Both the position numbers and the translations under genes were made by a program. Below, piece by piece: positions 22,601-33,266 of a stretch of DNA of 64,000 nt. Every line of letters begins with the position of its first letter. Position 1 is the stretch's first letter. Origin of the DNA: Isoetes taiwanensis (Eukaryota; Streptophyta; Lycopodiopsida; Isoetales; Isoetaceae). The notes under the pieces are model-generated. The model was not told the DNA's origin. It ran no database searches and saw nothing but the letters and a program-made list of their open reading frames with translations. The DNA is taken from NCBI GenBank assembly GCA_021234155.1, contig JAJEKV010000011.1:9589712-9653711 (forward strand), given 5' to 3'.

Positions 22601-24155
22601 GCGCCAATATGGCCGCTTGCACAATTTGTTGGCACTCATGATTTCATGGTTGCAGCTGCATCCGTTCACATCTTGAAGAATCGCCATAGCGGGGCCTTTG
22701 GGTCAATATGCTCTAGAGTTTTTATGCTACAGATTTGGATTTCGGCAGGACAAACGATAAAAGGGCATGTTGATCTCAGTAAAAAAGGTTTTTTCCCCTT
22801 CGCTTAATCTAAATGCTTTGGGCTTTTATGTAATCCGGCATGGCCAAATCTTTGTTGCCATATCTGTCTGGCAAGGCAGTGTATGCCTATGATCTCTTAT
22901 GCTCAAAAATCAAACTTTGTTACAGAAGAAGCGATGCCATGGTGCATTTCGAACTTATATATCGAGACTTCATAGGATGCAATTTTGCTTTCGGTTATGC
23001 TTCATTGCAAATAACTAGCGGTAGGGTTCGAATAGGCTCTAAATGATGCCCTCTGGCTACACATGATATTTAATGCAAAGAAGGCTATGCTATGGATGCT
23101 ATGCTATAGCACGAATTTGGAACACTATGATGCACAGCGGATCTAATATTCTCATTCAGGTCCTGTTAATATCGTCTCGGATTTGTGAGCTTTATTATGT
23201 GGATATTGGAGTTCCAAAACACAAGAGGAATGCTACAAAAGGTTAATGTTGTCTATCTGCTTCAATAACTTGAAATATATACATACTGTTATGGATTTTA
23301 ATATTATATGCTCTAGGCTCTTAAGGTTCAAAATGATGATTACACTTTGAATTTGGTGTCCATGAATTTGATTGCACCATGAAATTGTTACAACTTGTTT
23401 GCACATAGAGTGCATAAAACATATAGGTTGGATATATTTGTTGCGTACTGCAGCTTTTGGATTTTATCTCTAAACTTATAATTCGATCTCTCTTTCTGTT
23501 TAAGCTAACTCAGGGCAAAAGGATACAATTGGTGATCAGTGAAAAACTGAGAGACCCAATGTACCTTTTGGCCCTTGCATCGTTACCGGGATTACTGCTA
23601 ACGTTTGCATGATTGGCTGCAGGTACGGGTCTTTCCTCCAATTGTATTTATTTTGCTGTTAGAGTTGGCTGTAGCGTGAAGGATGTGGAATTCTCGAAAA
23701 GGACATGCACAAGGCCACTTGGAGTTTGGAGCTGTCTATATGCTGGAATATGGGCTGCAACAGTGGTGGCCTACATAATCAGAATGATTCATGTAACACA
23801 ATTATTTTAGATAATTGATACATTGATACATGTGGTATGGTCCTCTTGACTCAATTTATATATGTTTGGATAGTTTAACAGTTGATAAGCTAATGTCAAG
23901 TTTTGGGAAAAAATTTCAAACAATTGTACATAGAGTTCATAGTATATGAAATGGCACAGGATTCATATTGATGACTGTAGCAGATGGTGTACTTCTTATT
24001 TCTTACGGTTTTAATGAATAAATATTGGTCTTCAAATTACTTAGGCTTTGGGAGAAGATGTACTAGTCTAGACTGGCTTTCGGTTTAGATATTAGAATAT
24101 TAATCTTGCCAAGGGATTGACCAAAGGCGGATCTTTGGTCTAGCGTTTGCTAGTT
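16608..24155. repeat. Tandem array of ~2.8-kb non-coding units, A-B-A-B-A
   Basis: Units A at 16,608-18,556, 19,415-21,357 and 22,210-24,155 alternate with B at 18,557-19,414 and 21,358-22,209; periods are about 2,807 and 2,795. Each A starts after a T-tract with aagcattattacattgatag and ends ...gctagttc. Each B ends in a hairpin and ggtggtaggg. No frame is conserved: the longest one (about 105 codons, minus strand, first quarter of A) is altered by an indel in the third unit and resembles nothing I know. Each A has one folded module (17,904-18,021; 20,711-20,822; 23,513-23,629). There is no primer site after A and no TG...CA ends, so A is not a normal LTR. Confidence 0.9.
23513..23629. ncRNA. 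Conserved nested-stem module, A-family copy
   Basis: gggcaaaagg pairs with ccttttggccc; inside, attgg pairs with ccaat, and cagt with actg across a gaaaa loop. The conserved right part reads cccttgcatc ... gattggctgcaggtacggg. Same layout at 17,904 and 20,711, and with changed but complementary stems in the A' and C' units. Transcription is not shown by the sequence. Confidence 0.55.
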
Positions 24156-25131
24156 CAGGTTTTTTTTTTTTTTTATATATAATTTTTTCAGCCCCTTTTT
24201 CCCTCTCCTTACCTAGAGTGTGTCCAAAGTTTTCTAGTCTTTTGAGTTTGAGAGGCATTCATTCCTAATTTTTTTGGTTTTGCAATTTCTTATAGACTTT
24301 ATAAAGGTTTTTTTTCTGTATATATTGCAAATGCTTTTGACTTGTAGGTTAATATATAGTTTGTAGCATAGCTAGAATAGAGAAATTTAGTTAGATACTG
24401 ATTGTAATGGATACTAAAAATGTGTGCCTGGCGATGCCAAGCATTAGTCGTGGGTAGACATAATGGACTGTGTATAGTAGAATATGATGTGATGGGATAG
24501 GTTCAGATGCATATGCGAAATCGAATAGATTTCTTTCATGCCTCTGACTTGGATGGTTAATTCTTTGATTATTAGATCTATAAAGGGATTGATTCAAATG
24601 TAATTGGACCTTTGAGGGTTCATCCATCTTTGCTAAGATACTTTCCATGTGGCCGATTCACGTGTGTCTAAGGATGCCAGGCATTAATCATGGATGTGTT
24701 AAATCGGTAGAGTTAATGGATTTTGCATGTAGGACTAGAATATGGTAAGATTTATCATATATGTGGAATGGAGTATAAGATGTGAAGGGTACTTTGCATG
24801 ATCAATGTTCAACTCGAATATGTATCATAATAACAGGGGGTTTTCTTTGTGTTTTTGTACGCTTTTCACTAAGGTTTTCCTATGATTTCGTGATGAATTC
24901 AAATGGATGTACTAATGCGTACATCTAGAGTGCACCATTTCTGAGCCATTGATTTTAGCCTTTTTTTTTCAATGGTCAACAACCAATGGCTCACAACAAA
25001 AGCCCTTTTTTTGTGCGTGTGGGCATAATGGGCACATGAAGGGCCATTGATTTTAGCCTTTTTTTCCAATGGTCAACAACCAATGGCTCACAACAAAAGC
25101 CCTCTTTTTGTGTGTGTGGTGCACAATGGGC
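24156..25131. repeat. Spacer with a 98-bp tandem duplication next to the giant element
   Basis: Starts with a T-tract and A/T-rich sequence, no gene seen. The stretch from gccattgattttagcc (24,945) is repeated at 25,043 with period 98; each copy contains the complementary words agccattg and caatggct. The giant LTR element inserted at the right end of the second copy. Confidence 0.75.
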
Positions 25132-25136
25132 ACATG

Positions 25137-26720
25137 TGTGACGCTCCCTGAATATATACGACACCCGGCCGTATACATACGGGGAATTTCCCCTCCCATG
25201 GCGACCAACTTCGCCATGGTGGAACCCTCCGTCTATCCGGGCCATCTATAGAAAGATGCCGAAAGTGAAGGACACAGAGGGGTCATTCGGCCCACGCCTT
25301 CAATGGGACTCCTAAGTCGCGGAAGCATGAATACAAGATTAGCACACAGCATAAATATATATATAAATAACCACCACGAAGGGTGGCACATCCATCCAAG
25401 TACCAACGGCAAAGAATATGCATCTACTCCTAGGGAAAACACCCCATACCCCAGGTTCTACCCCGGCTCAGACTCCTGTGAGGATGGATTGACGGCTCGG
25501 CCTCCAGGGATCAGCAGACAGAGGTATAACCTGGCGTTGGCTGGCATAGAACAATGGCTAGGGTTGTCCATTCTATCCGCCCCTTCTGTGCACACTTTGC
25601 AGATGGGTCGATTCACGCTATATAAGCCGCTATAGCCTTCCGGGAGACGACTCAAGGCATCACCCGCCGAGCACGCTCGGGGTTCATGAAGCCCTAGTCC
25701 GATGAAGGGGTGGGAAGTGTCCCCTTCGGGATCGCGATGGTTCCATGGGTGAGCTAGAGAATACGTGCGCATCGGCGACCCCCGCATCCCGTGCGGACTT
25801 ACTCACCCTAAATCTACTCAAAGTGCATGGTGCCCTATACGGGTCACACCTCTACACCCAGGGAGTGTCAGACCCATACCCCGCCCTCTACGTGACCGAC
25901 TATCAGGCCTAGCCCACTGTAGGAGTCTCAGGAGCCTTTTATGTTCATGCAAGACCCCACCCCCACTTCACCATTGCGTCCCTTCTCTGGTGCTAAGCCA
26001 TTCCATAGCGTCTACGACCCGGTGGTCTCTTGTACACAGGCCGCAACTAATGGGAAATACAGGGATCAACCTAGGAGCATACTACTAACATGGCTCAGAG
26101 GTCTCTACCCCCTTTAATTCCCCCATTTCCAGAGTAATACTATGCAAAGAACTATCAATCCATCCTTTAAAAGCAAGACCAGAATCATAAACAAAGAGAA
26201 CTCACCTTTGCAATCAAGGGTTAGTTCCTACAGGTAAAGCACAGAGAAAGCAGAAGAGATGAACACAACAGGTGCCCAACAGGGGCGCTACTCTAAAAAT
26301 ATCAAGCTACACTAACCACCCACCTGAGTTCCTGCTGGATCCGTTGTCATTTGGTGCTTCCATCTTCCCTGGACTTGGCGCTCAGCTCTGGACACACAGG
26401 TAAAGGCGCTTAGCAAGGTGGGCGCTCAGCTGCTGCTCCTCTTGATCGATTGTGGGAGTCAATCAGGGCTAGGGGTCAAGTTGATGACCCAAATTGGAAC
26501 TTCCCATGCTGGCCAATCGAGTTAGACCAGGTGGCGCTCCCCTAAATAGCCAATTAGTCCAATTCAAATAATTGGATAATTATCCTTTAATGGTTAATTT
26601 AGCATAGCTAAATTAATCCCTTTTAGGTCAATGTCGAAATACCCCATGGTGGCGTACCTTTACTGGTGACGTGTCAGTATATTATTTATACGTATCCCTA
26701 TAAATACTTGGAACGTCACA
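25137..26720 (-). repeat. 3' LTR of the giant element
   Basis: 1,584 bp. In element sense it begins tgtgacgttcc, with tatttata just inside, and ends ggagcgtcaca. The two LTRs differ mostly by small indels and changes around CAG/CTG/CCG, so the insertion is probably younger than their raw difference suggests. Confidence 0.95.
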
Positions 26721-26733
26721 TTCTCCCCCCCTT
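26721..26733 (-). other. Polypurine tract of the giant element
   Basis: aagggggggagaa in element sense, abutting the 3' LTR. Confidence 0.92.
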
Positions 26734-27348
26734 AGAAATAATGTTGTCCTCAGCATTGGGGTTAGTTAACCAGAGACAGTTAATCGCATAACTGAAATAG
26801 GAGAAAGTATACTTAAGAAAGGAAGATAACTCATTATTTATGACAGTAATACATTGAAGTTCAAAATATATCAGAGTGTAAGCACCAAGGTGCATTTTAC
26901 AGACTTATCATCAAAGAAAGTTCAAGGACCGAAGTTCAATTTCAAAACATTATCGGCAACGAAAAGAACACATGTAGACCAAAACAGAACTGAAGAAGTC
27001 GGGGCATCAGCAACCCTCTATACATGGGCAGGTCACGAACTATTCACTGGCTTGCACATGTCAGTATAGCAGTATATATAAATAATATAAATAGATTGTG
27101 GTTGAAGGGACCACCCCTATAATGAATAAAAGAAAACCCTATCTACAAGGGGACCTATCATGTCTATGGTTTGCAATTCATCGCGGCATAGGAAATGGTC
27201 GATTTCCCATTGTAGCCGAGATGAACGCGGCCTATCAACTATATGCTCTCCCAGCAATTTGTGGTCATGTCAACATCGACAGTACACCACGTCCTAGAGA
27301 ACACAAAGGTGATCTCATCATCGGTAACTATTATCACTTACGATGCAT

Positions 27349-30300
27349 CTACCCCTCTAGAGCGTCAGTCCTGGCAATCAAGCTTCCAAGCTTACCGCCG
27401 GCTGCGGGGTTGATAGCATCGTTGATGGTGTGGCCTTGAGATTCCCGCATGAAGTCCGGATAGTGCTTTTCAAGGTCTATTTTCATCACCCACGTAGCAT
27501 CTTCTGCTGGCAAGTGTTTCCACTTAACCAAGTATTGTAGCATTTGACTCCTTCTGGTCTGCTTATAGGCCCGATCAAGAAGAGCTTCAGGCACTATATC
27601 TAGATGCTCTTCTATCATTTCAAGAAGGGTGGGTGTATCCAAGATCTCCTCTGGATCTGGGGTGTGTTGTTTCAGAAGGCTCACGTGAAAGACCTTGTGG
27701 ATCTTCAAGCGGGGTGGCAAATCCAAGCGATATGCCTGCTCTCCAACTCGTTCAATGATTTTGAACGGTCCAGCCCATCTGGGTGCCAGCTTCTTGCAGT
27801 TACCAATCTTAAGCTTGGCCTGTTTTACCTTAATTTTAAGCCAAACTGATTCGCTCACCTGGAAGACTCGTGGGGTTCTGTGTTTATCTGCTACACTCTT
27901 CTGACGACTGCATGCAGCCAATAAGTAACCACGAACTTCCTCAACCAAAGCTTGCATTTCTAAGAGGAGTTGTTGAGAAACCTCCACTTTGGAAACGGGG
28001 TTATGCCATGTGTCTGGAGTAAGACATTGATAACCATAATTTATCATAAAGGGAGACATTCTGGAAGACTCCTGTTTCATGCTGTTATAGGCAAAGTCGA
28101 CCAGATAAATATAGTCAGCCCATTGTGACTGCTTACTCCACACATAAATTCATAGCATATCCTCTATGATGCGATTGGTACGCTCTGTCTGACCATCTGT
28201 CTGAGGATGATATGCCGTACTCATAGCAAGCTTGGTCTGGATGGTGGCAAAGAAGTCTTTCCAAAATGCACTTACTAATTTGGGATCCCTGTCGGATACA
28301 ATAACTCGTGGCATTCCGTGCAATCTGAAGATCTCCTTTGCAAATAGCAGAGCAGTATCGAATGCTGTATCCGTGGTACGACATGGCAAGAAATGAGCCA
28401 TTTTCGACAATTTGTCGACCACTACCATCAATGCATCATATCCACGGAGAGTACGTGGAAGGCCCACAATGAAATCCATGGTTATTACTTCCCACTTAGC
28501 GTTGGGCACATCCAGAGGTTGCAACTCTCCTGGAATCCTTAATTGCCCAGCCTTGGTTTGCTGACATACCTGACACTACTTAATGTACCTAGCAATATCC
28601 TTCTTCATAGAAGGCCAGAAATAACTGGAGCGGATCTTAAAGTAGGTCTTCATATTAAAACCTGCATGTCCGGCTATAGGGCTATTATGCGTGTCATGGA
28701 GAATTGGCTTACGTACTCCTGAAGTCTCAGGTACACACAACTTATCCTTGTAATATAACAAGTTGTCCTCTTTCTTATACGAACAGAAAGCTTCACGTTC
28801 TTTATCTGTGCGTGCCTCCTTATTCAAACTATCCCAAACTTCACGGAACTCGGGATCTGTGGCCAAGGTCTGTTCTATTTGTTTTCCAAACTCACTAATG
28901 GGTAAGAGCATGTTAGGGCCTACATGTTTTGGAAACTACCTGGAAAATACTCTGGGTAGTCAAAGATGATGATATATTTGAGTTCTTAACATCTTCTTGA
29001 CATCACAAAATACCTTACAACATGTATGTACTACTACTCTTGAACATAACACAATTTCTTTTAGTCAATCTTGTAGTCTAGGTACTTTAAAATACAATTA
29101 TGTACTTGCACAGAAGTACACAGAAAAGTACCTTTTTGGTAATTTTTTATGTAGGCCCTAACATGCTTTCACCCTAATGAGTGTGGAAATTGCGTTACAA
29201 TGGGTTCGGGTTGCGTGACAATGCATCCGCAACCACATTGTGCTTCCCAGGCTTAAACATAATCTCAAAATCATACTCCTCGAGAAACTCCATCCATCTT
29301 CTCTGACGGAGATTGAGATTGGGCTGGGTTGTTAGGTAACGGAGACTCTGATGATCCATATCCAACTGGAATCTTCTACCACGAAGGTAGTGTTTCCATA
29401 TACGCAGAGCACGGACAACGGCTAACAATTCCTGATCATGGGTAGGGTATCGTTGTTCAGTCTCATTCATTTTCTTTGAATCATAGGCAATAACCCTCCC
29501 CTCCTGCATTAGAACTCCACCGATAGCAATTTTACTGGCATCCGTTGCTAATAGTTTATCCTTTTCAGGGTCTGGCAATGTGAGGACTGGTGCAAACGTT
29601 AAAGCATCCTTAAGCTTTTGAAAACTTCCCTGGACTTTTGTTTTCCAATGTTCAAGTGCTGCAATCTTTGCGAAATCCTTAACAAATCTCCGGTAATATC
29701 GCGCTAATCCTAAGAAACTTCGGACCTCTGAAACATAACCTGGAATGGGCCAATCCTTCACTGCCTCTATTTTTGATGGATCTGTAGCAATTCCCTCTGC
29801 TGAAATGACATGTCCCAAATAATCCACCTTCGGAGTGGCAAACTTGCACTTAGAAAACTTGGCAAAGAGTTGGTGACGTCTTAACTTTTCTAGGGCCAAC
29901 CAAAGATGTTTCTCATGCTCCTCCAGGGTCTTACTGTAGATGAGAATGTCGTCAAAGAAAATAACAACAAAATCATCCAAGTATTGTCGGAAGACATCAT
30001 TCATTAACCGCATAAATGTTGCGGGGGCATTAGTTAATCCAAAAGGCATAACGGTAAACTCATAATGCCCATATCTAGTGCGAAAGGCAGATTTATGAAT
30101 GTCCTCCTCCTTAATTCTTATTTGATGGTATCCGGAGCGTAAGTCAATCTTTGAGAAATACTTGGCCCATTGCAACTGGTCCATAAGATCGTCTGCTCTA
30201 GGTAAAGCATAGCGATTCTTGATCGTATGCTTGTTAAGTTGTCGATAATCAATACACATCCTTAAGGAGCCATCCTTCTTCTTAACAACAAGGATAGGAG

Positions 30301-32368
30301 CACCAAAAGGTGAAACACTAGGCCGAATGAAGCCTAGGTTTAATAGCTCCTGAAGTTGCTTCTTAAGCTCTGCCAATTCAGGGGGACTCATACGGTACGG
30401 GGTCTTACTGGTAGGCTTAATACCTAGTTCCAAAGCTATTTCACATTCCACCCCTCTGAAAGGAGGAAGCTTCTGGATCTCATCTGGAAAAAGATCGCTA
30501 AATTGTCGGAGAAGATTAGCAATCCCTTCTGGCAAGGTGTCGATTACTTGCTTCTGCTTAACATCTGACTCAATGGAGGCAAGTCTAATGATGCAGATGA
30601 GCTTATCCTTGCGTATAGCTTTTTCTAAGTGTCTGATGGACATAGACTGCATAATAAGGTTGAATGGATCACCTTTTATAGTCACGCGGGCTCCATTAGC
30701 GGCGTTGAAGGTAACTTCCCGTTTCTCGCAGTCTATATTAGCCTTTGCAGATGCCAAGAGTTCCATACCAACAATGAGATCATATTTGCCAATATCCATT
30801 AACTCGGCACCCAAGGCAACTGGTGCACCTGGCAACTGCATTCTAAGGTTAATGCGACGGCCATGAGTGTGTCGGATCTTACCACTGGCTAAAGTGACAA
30901 GCTTCGGTCGGGATCTCAAAGTTTCAAGCTGCAATACCTGGGCCATTCTAGGAGAAGCAAAGTTATGTGTACTACTCGTATCCATCAGAAATATGAAAGG
31001 TTTGCTGTCTACTTGACCTATGGTGGAAATAACTTGGGGGTGACTTTCAGCATTGCCGGTTTCAATGCCTGCAAGGATATGGGACTCACCGTGAATGTAT
31101 TCGGGAGCCTCCTCCTCGATAGGTGGTGTGGACTCAAGGTCATCCCAATCGAGGTCGGCCATGGCCAGCTAGGTAGTCTGCGTTACATAAGGACAATTCT
31201 GCATGAAGTGCCTGGGCCGCATACACCTGTAGCATGCCTTATCTCGGCGGAGCTGTTCTCGAGCCTCTTTGGGAATGGACTATAAGAGGTTCCGAACTTC
31301 ATTACCGACATTGTTTGGTTTATCGGGCGTGCTGAAGGTGACCTTCTTTTCCTGGCGGCCGGAGGAGTTCTGCTGAGAGGGCCCCGGACTCGGCGAACGA
31401 CCCTTGTAAGGTGTGTATGGGCACGGCTGCGAGTAAGGTGCTGGACGTTGGTACTGGCTTCGCGGCGTGTCCTCCTCAAGGCTCAATGCCTTAGCCTCAG
31501 CCTCTGCAACTGACTTGGGATCTATGGCCTTAACCATTCGTTTAATTGATGGAGCCAACCCTTCAATATAACCTTCCACCGCCCTCTTTTCATTCATACC
31601 CGGCACATATAGCCTCAGGCGCATGAATTCATCAGTGTAGGCCTGAACTGACATGCCCTTTTGCTCCAACCGGTAAAAAGTTTGAATCTGTTGGCATTTG
31701 TGCGCACGAGGCACGTAATGCGACTTAAAGGCTTTGGCAAACTTTTTGAACTTGCACCTGCTTCTGTCCAGATGCTTGGCTCTGGCATAGCCCTTCCACC
31801 AAATACGGGCAGCTCCGGTCAGGTTTGTGGTGACAACCTTTCCTGTATCCTTTTCTGTCATACCGTAGGATTTTCCAAACTCCTTCATCTCGTCCAACCA
31901 GGACTCTGCATTCATTCCTCCTCTAAATTTCCCATCAAACTGGGCCAGTTTTCTATTTTTCCATATACTTGTTATGGCCGTATCAACCGTCTTACGGTAC
32001 TCCTTATCCCGGCGCTTCGCATGGTCACCAGATGATACAAACGACTCAGAGGACACAGAAGTGGCTGATTGTGAGGAGGTGGCACTATCCCTAGAGGAAC
32101 TCTGACGTCGTTTAGAATGGTGCCTCCTTTGTGCAGGCACGGGGCCTGGTTCAGGTGCAAGTGGCTGCTGGGGTGGTGGACTTGGCGGCAATGGAGGTAA
32201 CTCCGGTCCATCCTCCTGTACATGCTGCGGTGGGTTGGCATTCAACACATAAGTTTGTAACTCGACTAATTGCCTCTTCATCAACATAAGTTCATGTTCA
32301 GGTGTTAGTCTACTGGCATTCGAGGGCGTCTGCCAGGCGGCGTTGCGTGCACCGTCTATATTGAGCAT
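27349..32368 (-). pseudogene. gag-pol of the giant element (gag, PR, RT, RH, IN, chromodomain)
   Basis: One frame from ATG 32,368 to TGA near 27,349, interrupted by stops and a foldback element. Gag (31,280-32,368): Pro-rich start, capsid (WLDEMKEFGKSYG, RIWWKGYARAKHL), then knuckle CYRCMRPRHFMQNC after a TAG at 31,280. A second TAG (31,169) stands before pol. Pol from 31,162: protease with D-T-S (residues 61-63) where the family has D-T/S-G; RT with FFDD (402-405); RNase H Asp541, Glu578 and Asp603 intact. Stops TAA 29,195 and TAG 29,174 lie in the linker. Integrase: HHCC broken by TAG 28,576; DDE residues intact in MDFIVGLP, VIVSDRDP and GQTERTNR; TGA 28,150. GPY/F module and a chromodomain (YLVKWKHLPAEDATW) end it, defining a chromovirus. 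Confidence 0.93.
28913..29161. mobile_element. 249-bp foldback element between RNase H and integrase
   Basis: Ends are ttagggcctacat and its exact inverse atgtaggccctaa, flanked by catg on both sides (28,909-28,912; 29,162-29,165). Element plus catg is 253 bp; removing it restores one frame across pol, which supports a 4-bp duplication. Interior carries ggtacttt/aaagtacc words like the foldback element in the copia RT. No coding capacity. Confidence 0.85.
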
Positions 32369-32612
32369 AAAAAGGTATAAGCCGAATCATAGTGACATCA
32401 AGTCTCACAAAGAAGATCATTTCGAATAGTATTTAGAGAGAGAATAAATAGAAGAGTACAATAGAAAATATCTTTATTATAAGTGAGAACAGTTGTTACA
32501 TTAGAGATCATTACATTGGTAGTGACAAAACTTAAAGTGATATAATACAGAGATACAGTGGACAATTCCTAAATCACACGTAAGCATAGAAGAAAAACTG
32601 AGGGGACCGGAC
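32369..32612. other. Spacer between gag and the third extra frame
   Basis: A/T-rich, no frame recognised. Could hold the gag leader. Confidence 0.4.
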
Positions 32613-33073
32613 CTAGGGCTGCGCAAAAGGATACAAGATAGAATAGCGAACGCTCTCGCGTACAGCTCTGACTAACTTGTAGCGAGCCCAGGCCTGGACA
32701 ATAACAGGCTGGTAGTCTAGCGTGGAACTAATGATGAGGAGATTAAAGAGCCTCCTTAACGCATAGAAAATCTGCCACAAGTGATCGTTGGCGTCAGCAA
32801 AAGCTTCATGCCTTGTCATGTCCCAGTAATCCCATATTCGACGAAGAGTTTGCTGTAAGTCCTCAAAGGCCCGTTATCTGAGAATGTTAACTACTTCCAA
32901 GCCTTTAACTGGATCATAAGGCTCTCCTTCTTCTGCAGGTTCCCCTACCTCATAATCACCGTCCCGCTCCGGGTACTCCCCATATCATTGGCCGTAATCT
33001 TGTTCGGGAGGCCCTGGATCATCCCGTCGTATATGATTGGTGATTCTTTCTTCATATTCTTCGAGTCCCTCGT
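32613..33073 (-). pseudogene. Unrecognised acidic-then-basic frame in the giant element
   Basis: A continuous minus-strand reading with an acidic Glu/Asp/Pro-rich first half (LEEYEERITNHIRRDDPGPP, EEGEPYDPV) and a hydrophobic/basic second half (WQIFYALRRLFNLLIISS, ARYKLVRAVRESVRYS) ending PFAQP. It has two in-frame stops (TGA 32,985-32,987; TAA 32,874-32,876). No ATG opens it. Instead the reading starts right after a pyrimidine-rich acceptor-like tcttgcag (33,080-33,074), so it could be a downstream exon of the preceding gene. I do not recognise the protein. It lies between the second extra gene and gag. Confidence 0.45.
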
Positions 33074-33266
33074 CTGCAAGACAGCAAGAATGAATATACA
33101 ATGTGGAACAGTTTCTTACACTCGAAACTCTAATAGTTACAAGGAAGTATCATGGAAGAAAACAATTTAATTGTATTCATCGGTACAATAATCATAGAAT
33201 GGCTAAGGAAAATGTTAAATCAAAATTTTACAACTATGCGCAGTACAAGATGCGTAATACAATTGT

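Noticed and set aside
16608-24155. A units as LTRs of a tandem LTR retrotransposon
   Set aside because: No TG...CA ends, no primer site after A, no coding interior; T-tract borders instead.
24391-24648. Candidate host gene between array and giant element
   Set aside because: Only an 85-codon frame without similarity, start context or splice pattern that I could support.
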